This document shows positions 14,456 to 22,064 of a stretch of 25,086 bases of DNA, one piece after another. The position numbers and the translations under genes are program-made. The notes under the pieces are model-generated. The model searched no databases, was not told where the DNA came from, and was given only the letters and a program-made list of their open reading frames with translations. The stretch covers positions 1 through 25,086 of IMG/VR virus record IMGVR_UViG_3300001371_000007; one strand, written 5' to 3'. Position 1 is the stretch's first letter. Each line of letters begins with the position of its first letter. This DNA is from a virus.

Positions 14456-15066
14456 TTATGATTGTGACGTGATTTTTTTCAAACCTGGTTTGAGACCATC
14501 ATAAAAAAACTTGATCTCTTTGATCGTAATAGTTCTTAAATCTGGCAGCGATGAATAATCACTGCAAATCTGTAAAATCATCAAACTAATTCCGTCTAAA
14601 CCTCTTGCTTTTTGTTCAGTTCCGCTTTGAATGATCTTACAAACTAAGAACCTAAAAAAAGCTGAACAACTCCCAGGCAAAACTTATAATCCGGTCCTTG
14701 CATTTTTGCAAAAATCTTTGGATCTTGGCTTACTATATTTCCTAGTATTCCATTCATTTTATGGACGTTTTGTCTGTCTTTGTGTCTGTCCATTGATAAA
14801 TAAGCAATACCGTATGGAAGTTTGAAGTGAAGAGTTTCGATGTCATTGACGGATTTCCTGAGCGTGTAAATGATATCACCGTTTTCATCGATGACAGCGC
14901 GTCCTTTCATTACAGCTCTAACTATTCTACGCTTTAAGCGTTCAAAATCTTCTTTGCTTTCAACGTCCATTGTGCTGATATCGTCGTCAATTTCCCATTC
15001 TTCAACAAATCGTTTGAATTCATTTTCAGCTGTTTCCAGATCTACTTTTTGATTATCGGTTTCCAT
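14456..15066 (-). CDS. Tail assembly chaperone, -1 frameshift product (gpGT-like)
   Basis: This is the fusion made when ribosomes shift -1 at the heptamer T TTT TTA (14659-14653). The first 138 residues are those of the shorter chaperone; reading then continues as RFLVCKIIQSGTEQKAR for 65 more residues to the stop at 14456, giving 203 aa. In lambda the equivalent G and G-T proteins load the tape measure and recruit tube subunits, and the shift is conserved across tailed phages, including Mu-type ones. The downstream part has no sensible start of its own: an ATG at 14680 exists but lies inside the first gene without a ribosome site. Position just before the tape measure gene supports the assignment. 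Confidence 0.85.
14644..15066 (-). CDS. Tail assembly chaperone, unshifted product (gpG-like)
   Basis: This 140-aa acidic helical protein begins ETDNQKVDLETAENEF. A central RIVRAVMKGRAVIDENGD block and IIYTLRKSVNDI follow; this motif is shared by phage tail assembly chaperones. It lies between the tail tube and the tape measure, as the family always does. The end of the gene (Q-L-F-L-G-S then stop) contains the T TTT TTA slippery sequence that gives the longer fusion form. No strong ribosome site precedes the ATG at 15066 (ACCAAA), so translation is probably coupled to the tube gene 7 nt upstream. Confidence 0.85.
   Translation of the reverse strand: METDNQKVDLETAENEFKRFVEEWEIDDDISTMDVESKEDFERLKRRIVRAVMKGRAVIDENGDIIYTLRKSVNDIETLHFKLPYGIAYLSMDRHKDRQNVHKMNGILGNIVSQDPKIFAKMQGPDYKFCLGVVQLFLGS
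14653..14659 (-). promoter_or_regulatory. -1 ribosomal frameshift site T TTT TTA
   Basis: On the minus strand the codons CAG CTT TTT TTA GGT TCT TAG contain T TTT TTA in the correct phase for a tandem -1 slip. The same heptamer works in HIV-1 gag-pol. After the slip the next codon is AGG in the -1 frame, which stays open for 65 residues. The zero-frame stop is only three codons further on. I did not identify a downstream stimulatory stem by eye. Confidence 0.85.
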
Positions 15067-15073
15067 TTTGGTT

Positions 15074-15457
15074 TTATTGTTGTGTTAATATTCCAACGCC
15101 AGACAAACCAAAAGTGCAAGTAGCGTTAGTATTTGAATATTTTAGATCATCCGTAATTTGTAATGATCCTTGCCAGACAGCACCGCTTGAATATGTGATA
15201 GTTGCCGCGAAAAAATCGTTTCTGTCTGCGAGCTCCTGCAAAAATTCATGATCGCCCGCGAAATCATCACAAACGACTGACAGACCATCCAGCATCAATG
15301 GCACCCTTGTTTTTATCAATCTTGCCGTTCCATCGCCATTCGCCATGACTTCATTTTTAAAACCTCCTATCTGTCTGTTGACTTCTGCATCAGCAGGAAC
15401 AGAAAAATAGCGGCCAGCAAGATCAATACTTTCTATGCTTCCACCAACTGCACTCAT
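15074..15457 (-). CDS. Tail tube protein (Mu gpM-like)
   Basis: This 127-aa beta-rich protein opens with the pattern GGSIESIDLAGRYFSVPADAE, then a GGFKNEVMANGDGTARLIKT block. A LVCDDFAGDHEFLQELADRN-like region (SVVCDDFAGDHEFLQELADR) and a final GLSGVGILTQQ follow. This is the standard sequence layout of small myovirus tube proteins of the Mu type, which stack as hexamers inside the sheath. It has a clear AGGAG ribosome site and follows the sheath gene by 11 nt. Confidence 0.93.
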   Translation of the reverse strand: MSAVGGSIESIDLAGRYFSVPADAEVNRQIGGFKNEVMANGDGTARLIKTRVPLMLDGLSVVCDDFAGDHEFLQELADRNDFFAATITYSSGAVWQGSLQITDDLKYSNTNATCTFGLSGVGILTQQ

Positions 15458-15468
15458 TTATTATTCTC

Positions 15469-16947
15469 CTAAACAGGTGTTCCAAAATAAAAGCCAAAAT
15501 TTGCAATGATTGATATTATCGTTGTATTACCTGAAATTTGATAAGTAAAATCAACATCTAATCGCCTTGGATTACTTGGACTAATCCCGGCGACGATTGT
15601 CTTTTTTGCTGCTTCGGGATCAGAGATAATTGCTTCAAGCGCTAAACCATCAATCATTTTAGCAATGTCAGAAACGGCGCTTTTAGGTTTCCGAGCGTCA
15701 GGGTTTACGGTTGCTTGATTGTCAGGAATCAACACTTTCCCTTTCCATGCATCAGCTTCAAAAATTAGACTGAGATTGAAAACAACATTCATCACTTTGA
15801 TAATGTCATTTACGTATCTGTATGCTGGAGGATCCTCACCGGTTGGATGATAAAAAGTCACTGTATCTGATAATTCAATGATATTATCAACAATTTCAAC
15901 AGTCGAACAACCACCAGTGACGGCAACTTCGCGGCTTAAATAATCCCATTGGTCGGTTTCAGCTCCTGGTTCTATACCGTTTATTTTTTGACCGGCATAG
16001 TCAAGCGGTGGATTTTCATTTGCTACAACAGCAATCCTTGAAACCATTCTCGCAGTAATAACAGCCGGAAAGTGTTTTGAACCTGGAGCGCTCAAAAAAC
16101 AATTTGTTCTGACAGTTTTATTTGCTTCAGGTGTTATAATCGCCGTCAACACATCGGTTTCTACTGTTGATGTAAAAACAATGGCAGGTTTCCTGACAAG
16201 TGCTCCCCATCGAGGCTCAAAAAATTGATTATACTTATCAAGACTATCAGTGTCTGCAGCTTCCATACAATTGATGACTAATGTTTCCCAAATGTTTCCA
16301 ATCTGTGACAAAGCGGTGTCAACATCAGGGTTTATTGTTCCACCAGTTGGCTGAACGATTGTGAAATCAATTCCAGCAACTGTACCAACAATATTGATGA
16401 ATATATCATTTCCGCTCGATCCTTTCCATTTAGCGACAAGCTCAACGTCTGTTCCATTGTCTATTGCATTTACAGGCATATCAATGATTGCATTGATTGC
16501 CGCTGTGATTGCTGCTGTTGCTTCTGATACTATTGCATCCTTTAGCAAGACAAAAGCTTGTGATTTTATATTATTGATTTCAATAATATAAGTCTGTGTT
16601 TCCGTTTGAACACCAACCGGCGTGATTGATCCAGTTGAGGCAATAGCCAGTGGACCATCCTTCAACGGAAAAATAGTCACTGGAATTATTCCTACACCGT
16701 CCCCATTTGCCGGCAACAACTCTTTAACCGCTAAATGAAGTGGGGAACCGTACCCGTAATTATCACCAACAAATTTTGGCGTTAAAACTCTGACCTTATC
16801 GGTTGTGTAGGAAGCCTGAGCAAGTGTTGATCCCTGTCCAATAACAGCAATCCGCATTGGTAATAATTTAACGCCGCCTCTCAGATTTTTAAAAGCTGTT
16901 TCTATTCCAATGACGCGCGCGACGGCTGATTCACTTACTGCAACCAT
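15469..16947 (-). CDS. Contractile tail sheath protein (Mu gpL-like)
   Basis: This 492-aa protein has the sheath pattern: an N-terminal RVIGIETAFKNLRGGVKLLPMRIAVIGQG segment, YGYGSPLHLAVKELLP, a variable domain in the middle, and a conserved C-terminal half. That half runs from CSTVEIVDNIIELSDTVTFYHPTG through DIIKVMNVVFNLSLIFEAD to the final strand (DVDFTYQISGNTTIISIIANFGFYFG). The sheath contracts to drive the tube and spike through the envelope. Its presence makes this phage a myovirus. The length is close to Mu gpL (495 aa). AAGGA sits 8 nt before the ATG. Confidence 0.93.
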   Translation of the reverse strand: MVAVSESAVARVIGIETAFKNLRGGVKLLPMRIAVIGQGSTLAQASYTTDKVRVLTPKFVGDNYGYGSPLHLAVKELLPANGDGVGIIPVTIFPLKDGPLAIASTGSITPVGVQTETQTYIIEINNIKSQAFVLLKDAIVSEATAAITAAINAIIDMPVNAIDNGTDVELVAKWKGSSGNDIFINIVGTVAGIDFTIVQPTGGTINPDVDTALSQIGNIWETLVINCMEAADTDSLDKYNQFFEPRWGALVRKPAIVFTSTVETDVLTAIITPEANKTVRTNCFLSAPGSKHFPAVITARMVSRIAVVANENPPLDYAGQKINGIEPGAETDQWDYLSREVAVTGGCSTVEIVDNIIELSDTVTFYHPTGEDPPAYRYVNDIIKVMNVVFNLSLIFEADAWKGKVLIPDNQATVNPDARKPKSAVSDIAKMIDGLALEAIISDPEAAKKTIVAGISPSNPRRLDVDFTYQISGNTTIISIIANFGFYFGTPV

Positions 16948-16958
16948 AATTTATCCTT

Positions 16959-17642
16959 TTAAGTGGTGTCAAATTCTGCTTCAAAAATAATTTTCCCATC
17001 AAGAGCTCTTTTTGCTGTAACAAATACTGATTCTAGTGGTTGATATTCGTCTGATATGGCATTTTCATTGAATTTTACCTGCAATTTCATTCTTGCGGCA
17101 ATGACGTTTTCAACCGGTCTATCTCCTAATTGTGGTTGGAACTTTTCTATTGATGATATCCACCTATTCCAAATCATCCTTTTTTCCCTCAGTCCAACCA
17201 TTTCAGTCAGTTTTAAATAGGCGTTGTCAGGATGCATTAAAATATTTCTCACTAGCCTAATGACCCTATGCAAATCAACGGCTGTTTGCTCGTCTGCCTT
17301 TGCATATCCCCCGGATTCGATATCAGTAGACGGTTTTGACGTGTAAATATCAATATTAAATGATGAGTCACTAGCCTGAGTTTTGACCACGTCACCAACT
17401 TTCATATCAAAGTTCGAACTTTCAAACCAAACATTAACAACTGGGAAAGGTTCCTCATTATCTTTGAATCCATCAAGCGGACTAAAACTTTCTAAATATA
17501 CGTCAAATTTCCACAAATCAGGATCTTTTCCAGCGTCGATTGCCAACTGTTGCTGATGAATGGTTTCATCTGCCAAGATTGCAGCAATTTGAAAACATAC
17601 TCTTTCAAAATTGTCTTGTTTATCAATCAGTAAAATAGTCAT
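16959..17642 (-). CDS. Putative tail terminator / neck protein
   Basis: This 227-aa protein is not recognised with certainty. It has an FPVVNVWFESS strand pair, a DVVKTQAS then FNIDIYTSKPS strand, and a helix (AVDLHRVIRLVRNILM). This alternation of a beta-sheet with one long helix fits tail terminator or head-completion proteins. It is directly before the sheath gene and overlaps the 128-aa head-tail gene by 4 nt, the position where terminators are normally encoded. I infer a neck role. The C-terminus is beta-rich with a PLESVFVTAKRAL segment. Confidence 0.6.
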   Translation of the reverse strand: MTILLIDKQDNFERVCFQIAAILADETIHQQQLAIDAGKDPDLWKFDVYLESFSPLDGFKDNEEPFPVVNVWFESSNFDMKVGDVVKTQASDSSFNIDIYTSKPSTDIESGGYAKADEQTAVDLHRVIRLVRNILMHPDNAYLKLTEMVGLREKRMIWNRWISSIEKFQPQLGDRPVENVIAARMKLQVKFNENAISDEYQPLESVFVTAKRALDGKIIFEAEFDTT

Positions 17643-18025
17643 TCTTTGTAAAATTCAAGATAACAAAAAATTAATCCGATAGTTCTGTCTGGATTGCTTT
17701 CTTTGACTGTGAAAGTATGGCTCGTTCCGTTAATATCTAAAAATTTTATTATCCAAGGCTTTTTAGTCTTATCTGATTGAACAGCCGGCAAAGCTGTGAA
17801 ACCCAAATCAGTTAAAGTTTTTACCCTCAAAACAACAGTTGCAACTCTACCAGTGACAGCCTGTCCAGTATCTGGATCAATAGCAAAGGCAATATCGTTT
17901 GATTGCCCATTTACCTTTTTCGTCAAACCATCAGGATCAATTATTTCTATTTCATATCCGAACCCAAATTGAGAATCCTCCAAGGTGAATGAAAGATCTG
18001 TTTCAGCTATTTCCCTGAAATTCAT
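17639..18025 (-). CDS. Head-tail joining protein (lambda FII-like position)
   Basis: This 128-aa protein opens MNFREIAETDLSFTLED, followed by GYEIEIIDPDGL. A DIAFAIDPDTGQAVTG block, LRVKTLTDLGF and a final TIGLIFCYLEFYKE follow. This layout is common in small phage head-tail attachment proteins encoded after the capsid gene. It would sit on the portal/head-completion ring and connect to the tail. Its ATG directly abuts, in the same frame, the TAA of the upstream gene (TAAATG). There is no Shine-Dalgarno, so re-initiation after the stop is likely. Confidence 0.65.
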   Translation of the reverse strand: MNFREIAETDLSFTLEDSQFGFGYEIEIIDPDGLTKKVNGQSNDIAFAIDPDTGQAVTGRVATVVLRVKTLTDLGFTALPAVQSDKTKKPWIIKFLDINGTSHTFTVKESNPDRTIGLIFCYLEFYKE

Positions 18026-18550
18026 TTACTTGTTTTTTTTTTTTGCACCTGATTTCTGATTAATGTTTTTCTTTCCCGTGGTGTCCGTCGGATCCCCTGA
18101 TTCATTTTCAGGTGCCGGGGTTTCTTCGAGGGGACCGGATTCAGTTTTTCCTTCAGGAGATTCAGCTTTATTTTCGCCCTCGTTGTCCGTCGGATCCCCT
18201 GATTCATTTCCAGGTGCCAGGGTTTCTTCGAGGGGACCGGATTCAGTTTTTCCTTCAGGAGATTCAGCTTTAATTTCTCCAGGGGTGTTTCCTAAATCAG
18301 CTGATTCGTTTACAGGTAAAGGGATTTCTCCCTGAGCATTTGTTTCTTTTTTCGGTTCCGTTGCTATCTGTGGCAAACTTTCTTTTTCAACAATTTTTTC
18401 AAGAAATCCATTGGCCAAAAAATAATCAATCCTTTTCTGTTTTTCTTCTTTAGTTGCACCTTGGAAGTTTTCCAGCGCTAATTTAGCCCCTTCATGTGCA
18501 ATACCCATTCGCGTTGATACTGATCTTCTTTCCTTTACTCTGTACTTCAT
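18026..18550 (-). CDS. Small head protein in lambda FI position, with 34-aa tandem repeats
   Basis: This is a 174-aa protein. The first ~60 residues (KYRVKERRSVSTRMGIAHEG, FLANGFLEKIVE) resemble the short domain of phage proteins often encoded just after the capsid gene. The remainder is acidic and rich in Pro, Gly and Glu, with two copies of a 34-residue repeat starting about residue 95 and 129 (AESPEGKTESGPLEET, GNESGDPTD). It ends in a Lys-rich tail encoded by a run of 12 A. The place between capsid and head-tail genes is that of lambda FI, which aids DNA packaging; I infer a similar role for the N-terminal part only. AAAGGAAACC precedes the ATG. Confidence 0.6.
   Translation of the reverse strand: MKYRVKERRSVSTRMGIAHEGAKLALENFQGATKEEKQKRIDYFLANGFLEKIVEKESLPQIATEPKKETNAQGEIPLPVNESADLGNTPGEIKAESPEGKTESGPLEETLAPGNESGDPTDNEGENKAESPEGKTESGPLEETPAPENESGDPTDTTGKKNINQKSGAKKKNK
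18083..18272 (-). repeat. 102-nt tandem repeat, two copies, in the FI-position gene
   Basis: The near-identical blocks 18083-18170 and 18185-18272 are 102 nt apart (34 codons). They differ by only a few bases over 88 nt. They encode the Pro/Glu-rich linker repeat and are a likely site of length variation between related phages. Confidence 0.85.
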
Positions 18551-18572
18551 TTGGTTTCCTTTATGGTTTTAT

Positions 18573-18608
18573 GGTGACTCGCCGGCGGAGGGGAACCGAC
18601 GAATCACC
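18573..18608 (-). other. Strong intercistronic RNA hairpin after the capsid gene
   Basis: On the minus strand GGTGATTCGTCGG (18608-18596) pairs with CCGGCGAGTCACC (18585-18573): 13 bp with a 10-nt loop. Two pairs are G-U in the minus-strand RNA but would be C-A mismatches in plus-strand RNA. This suggests selection on the late transcript. No U-run follows, so it is not a classic terminator. It may protect capsid mRNA 3' ends or tune downstream expression. Confidence 0.7.
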
Positions 18609-18647
18609 AGGGCAGCATTTTAACAATTAATTAAATCAGATCTGTTT

Positions 18648-19718
18648 TTAAGAAACGGTAAAGACGCAAAAAGAATCGATATTCGTCGGAATACAAAGCG
18701 GAGCAGATTTAACACCGTACTTTGCATTCTGTCCGAAAAAGTCAACAGCTCCGTAGGTATGAAAATCACCTCTGATAATTTGAGGGATATGAGAAAGCCC
18801 GATTGACTCCAATCTTGGATCTGTTGTTACAAGTTTTTCGATTCCTGCGAATACTAAGTCAAACCTCGTTTGCGAATTTCCCAACCAAACTTTGTCAGTG
18901 GGAATATATGGAACGAGTTCCCCTTCGTTTGGCAGACCAAAACCAACTGGAACTTTATAATATTGTGGATACGTCCAGATATTGATGACATAATCATCAA
19001 GCGACAAATTACCATGATAATTCGCGCCCTCTGCATTCATCATTGGCGGAGCGATGTTAACACGATCAACTCTTCTGAAATCAGCCTCTTCTTTGAATTG
19101 ATTATTATTAAAAAGCAATCGCAACGCACTTTCACCAAAAATTGCATCAGTGGTTTCTGTCTTTCCGTCCTTTCTGTTTAGTTTAGAACCTCCAGACAAG
19201 TTATCAATAGGAACCCCGGATGAATTTGACCAGGCTATCGGCGGTGTAATTTGATGTGACACCTTTTGTTTAAAATCTATTGTATCCGAATTGATCAGGG
19301 GTACTTGACCGAGGAAAAAAGCGTCGGAAGCTTGTTTTTCAATTGCTCTGTTGATTTTTTCCTGGAGTCTGACCTGATCATCAGTAATCGCCGCGACAAT
19401 GTCAGCCATGGTGTTTTGATCAAATTCAGTTCGACCAAATAACCTGGACAATCTTTCATTTTCGTTGACATTGGAGAATTCATCATAAACCGGAGGTTCA
19501 TATTCTTTCGTAGTAAATCTTTTACTCGCGTTTCCTCTCCCACCAGTCCCCCTTATAACATCAACGGCCAAGTCTTCATCATCCCTTTTGATATCGAACA
19601 CAATTTTTATTGTATCAGATTTGTTTGAATCAGGAGATTGAAACATACTTGACAAAAACATTGTTGGTTTGGCTTTGAGAGTGAACGCTTCAGCCATCGC
19701 TTTTCTTATATAATCCAT
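18648..19718 (-). CDS. Major capsid protein (lambda E type)
   Basis: This 356-aa protein has the lambda gpE family pattern. An N-terminal region (DYIRKAMAEAFTLKAKPTMFLSSMF) is followed by a KSDTIKIVFDIKRDDEDLAV-type strand and YEPPVYDEF. A long helix region (QVRLQEKINRAIEKQASDAF) and a C-terminal domain with FDLVFAGIEKL follow. It builds the HK97-fold shell. The length is close to lambda E (341 aa). It follows the decoration protein by 60 nt and has an AGAGG ribosome site, fitting high expression. A stable hairpin sits just after the stop. Confidence 0.9.
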   Translation of the reverse strand: MDYIRKAMAEAFTLKAKPTMFLSSMFQSPDSNKSDTIKIVFDIKRDDEDLAVDVIRGTGGRGNASKRFTTKEYEPPVYDEFSNVNENERLSRLFGRTEFDQNTMADIVAAITDDQVRLQEKINRAIEKQASDAFFLGQVPLINSDTIDFKQKVSHQITPPIAWSNSSGVPIDNLSGGSKLNRKDGKTETTDAIFGESALRLLFNNNQFKEEADFRRVDRVNIAPPMMNAEGANYHGNLSLDDYVINIWTYPQYYKVPVGFGLPNEGELVPYIPTDKVWLGNSQTRFDLVFAGIEKLVTTDPRLESIGLSHIPQIIRGDFHTYGAVDFFGQNAKYGVKSAPLCIPTNIDSFCVFTVS

Positions 19719-19778
19719 TTTTGCCTCTTTTCTGTGATTTTATTTCAAATAATTTACCTGATTTTAACGTTTAAAACG

Positions 19779-20471
19779 TTATTGATTGTCAAGTATGTCT
19801 GTTCGTACGGCTGCAACTGATTGGATTGAAAAGTTTCTCAATTGTTCTATTGCCTTTTCGGGAACTGATCCACCGGCTTGAACCAAAAGCTTTTCTTTTG
19901 ATACTTCACCGCCTATCAATATTCTCCTGAATAAATTACCAGCCCCTGTTGCTGTGACATCAACTGGTAATATTCCGCTAGCTTCCCCTGATCCGTCAAA
20001 AGCATCTTCAACCCACGGCACCCAAGCCAGATTTTCATCAACGACGTTCAAAGCGAATTTATCACCGGCTGAGAAATCGGTCGCGCCAACTGTAATAGTG
20101 AATGATAATCCACCAATAGAAAATGTTGTCAATAAACCTGTTCCTACTCTTAGAGTCAAATTATCTGCAACTAGATTTCCGTTAGGATCCTCCAGTTTAA
20201 AAACGCCACCCTCAACCACCGCGAAAGTACATTCCAAATTCCAATCACCAGGAAGTGGCGGACCACCGGGAGCCAAGGCAAAATTCGTCACGGTTCCGTT
20301 TCCAACGTTTCCACCATCAGGGGTGACAAGTCCGATCGAACAAACGAGTCGAGCCATTATCAGACCTAAATAATAGGTAATTGCCCCCAAAAATTTTATG
20401 ACACCATCCTTAAACACAGGATTGAAAACAGGCAATTGCAGACCGTCGTTGTTAGTAATTACTGGATTCAT
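19779..20471 (-). CDS. Head decoration protein (lambda D type) with an inserted repeat domain
   Basis: This 230-aa protein is about twice the length of lambda gpD (110 aa). It has an early Leu/Gly region typical of these proteins (an MARL segment near residue 39). An inserted beta domain follows: TPDGGNVGNGTVTNF, WNLECTFAVVEGGVFKLEDPNG and GATDFSAGDKFALNV. This is the insert seen in many longer decoration proteins. The C-terminal part (GNLFRRILIGGEVSKEKL) closes the trimer fold. It binds the outside of the capsid at three-fold axes and stabilises it. AGAGG precedes the start. Gene order protease-D-E is exactly that of lambda. Confidence 0.85.
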   Translation of the reverse strand: MNPVITNNDGLQLPVFNPVFKDGVIKFLGAITYYLGLIMARLVCSIGLVTPDGGNVGNGTVTNFALAPGGPPLPGDWNLECTFAVVEGGVFKLEDPNGNLVADNLTLRVGTGLLTTFSIGGLSFTITVGATDFSAGDKFALNVVDENLAWVPWVEDAFDGSGEASGILPVDVTATGAGNLFRRILIGGEVSKEKLLVQAGGSVPEKAIEQLRNFSIQSVAAVRTDILDNQ

Positions 20472-20473
20472 AA

Positions 20474-20851
20474 TTAAACCTCTTTTTTATTGATTGCCTT
20501 AGCTGACAATTTGCTTTTTTCCATGACTTGAGAAAGGAATTGTTCTTCATCCTTTTTTTCCTGATCTTTTTTTTCCTGATCTTTTTGCAGGTTTAAATTT
20601 TCGTCAGGATTATCTTTCCCCCTGTTTTTTAAGTCATTATTTTTTAGACTGACTGACATGTACTCGGCTAAAACCTCTTGATCCATCAGGCTTTTACCCT
20701 CTTTGATACATTCCAAACCGTATTCAATCGCGCCGGTACTTTTAGCCATTTTAATGTGGCCAATTGCCTGCTTCCTTTCCAATTCTCTGCCTTCGTCAAC
20801 AATTTCCGCGTAAGCTTCGGGGAATTGATCTTTTATTTCATCTTTATTCAT
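20474..20851 (-). CDS. Candidate internal-start scaffold protein (lambda Nu3-like)
   Basis: An in-frame ATG at 20851, codon 405 of the protease gene, is preceded by GAGG with 8 nt spacing. That is a better ribosome site than the one of the full gene. It would give a separate 125-aa protein, NKDEIKDQFPEAYAEIVDEG onward, made of charged helices. In lambda the scaffold Nu3 is made in exactly this way from the 3' end of the C protease gene. The signal is seen in the sequence; the function is inferred from the analogy. Confidence 0.6.
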   Translation of the reverse strand: MNKDEIKDQFPEAYAEIVDEGRELERKQAIGHIKMAKSTGAIEYGLECIKEGKSLMDQEVLAEYMSVSLKNNDLKNRGKDNPDENLNLQKDQEKKDQEKKDEEQFLSQVMEKSKLSAKAINKKEV

Positions 20852-22063
20852 GGCGTTTGCCTCGCTTTTCTTTTGTTTATTAAATTTGTCAAGGTAACGT
20901 TGTAAAGTTGACTTGACGCGCTCTTTTTCCGCCGCTGGAATTCCAGCTGTTTGTGGCAATCTGGCAAGAGCATTTCTAACGGCTCTAATGTTGATAACTT
21001 TCTTTCCGCCTTCAACATCTGCAATTGGTAATTTATAGGCAGCAAAATTTTCTGAATTCTTATTATCAAACCAAGAAAAATAATTTTTGTACTGTTTATC
21101 AGTGGATCCTGAATTATTTGGACCGTCTTGACTTCCTGTGTGCTGGCGAACCCTCTTTTCTGCTGATGTTTTATCCCATGTTTTATCAATAAAACCTGAG
21201 ACGTTATCAAACGGGATTACCGTTAATTTTATGTCAGTTGATCCGTCATGTAATTCTGGGTTAAATAAGTTTCCTGAATTGCTGATACGTTGTGATTCTG
21301 GAATTATTTCGTCAATCATTCCCCTTTCTAGTGCTTCGTCAGCAAGAAAAATAGAACCTTGACCGTAATCGCTGATTACCTTTTTCAGATTTATGATTTT
21401 CCCTGTTGCCGCTGATCTTCCATCCGATATTTTTTGAAGAAATTTCAGTTCAACATCATCCAACATTCTTTGAATTTCTTTTTCCCCTTCGTTGGTGAAT
21501 GCATCTGGATTCTTATTTTTTGCGTTTGAGCTCCTGATCGTTTTGATCATGCCTTTATTATCAAAAGCCCTTGTCATAACTCCCAACGATCCAATTTCAT
21601 TAGAATCATTAGTAGAGATAATTCTATCCGCTTGACTTGCTAAACCATATCCGGCTGAAGCTGCCATTCCAATGATTTCAGCAATAATCGGTTTTTTTGC
21701 TGAAGCTAAAGCGTTGATAGTTTCAGTCAGACCTATCCATTCTCCGCCCGGTGTATTGAATAACAATTTAGTTTTTTCAATATTTTTTTCTGCATCAGCC
21801 TTTTCAACACCAGCTATAATGTCATCATAGCTGGTGTTTTCCCCACCAAAAATCGAATAAAAGAAATCAGGCTTCTTTGTTAACGGTCCAAATACTGGGA
21901 TAATTGCGGTTTTTCCATCAACCCTATAAAGCTCTTTTTGTTGGTTATTTCTGATTGAAATCTTTGTCGCCAGCTCTCTGAGTGTATCTTCAGACAGTTT
22001 ACTACTATTAACTTTTTCGTAAAAATCGCTCAACCAGAAAGGATCTATCAACAAAACGTTCAT
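20474..22063 (-). CDS. Prohead protease, S49 (lambda C / SppA-like), with scaffold tail
   Basis: This is a 529-aa protein. Residues 50 to 260 form the S49 peptidase domain: NTPGGEW near 103, then GMAASAGYG with the catalytic Ser at 136, NEIGSLGVM, and a candidate catalytic Lys at 182 or 184. Residues about 295 to 393 carry a block (WDKTSAEKRVR, YKLPIADV, RAVRNALARL) that I have seen attached to phage prohead proteases. Residues 405 to 529 are helical, charged and scaffold-like, with a QEKKDQEKKDEE run. It matures the prohead. No good ribosome site precedes ATG 22063; the upstream stop is 1 nt away, so translation is probably coupled. Confidence 0.88.
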   Translation of the reverse strand: MNVLLIDPFWLSDFYEKVNSSKLSEDTLRELATKISIRNNQQKELYRVDGKTAIIPVFGPLTKKPDFFYSIFGGENTSYDDIIAGVEKADAEKNIEKTKLLFNTPGGEWIGLTETINALASAKKPIIAEIIGMAASAGYGLASQADRIISTNDSNEIGSLGVMTRAFDNKGMIKTIRSSNAKNKNPDAFTNEGEKEIQRMLDDVELKFLQKISDGRSAATGKIINLKKVISDYGQGSIFLADEALERGMIDEIIPESQRISNSGNLFNPELHDGSTDIKLTVIPFDNVSGFIDKTWDKTSAEKRVRQHTGSQDGPNNSGSTDKQYKNYFSWFDNKNSENFAAYKLPIADVEGGKKVINIRAVRNALARLPQTAGIPAAEKERVKSTLQRYLDKFNKQKKSEANAMNKDEIKDQFPEAYAEIVDEGRELERKQAIGHIKMAKSTGAIEYGLECIKEGKSLMDQEVLAEYMSVSLKNNDLKNRGKDNPDENLNLQKDQEKKDQEKKDEEQFLSQVMEKSKLSAKAINKKEV

Positions 22064-22064
22064 A

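Noticed and set aside
14456-14680. Separate 74-aa gene starting at ATG 14680.
   Set aside because: The ATG lies inside the upstream gene without a ribosome site. The -1 slippery heptamer explains this frame better as the 3' part of a fusion.
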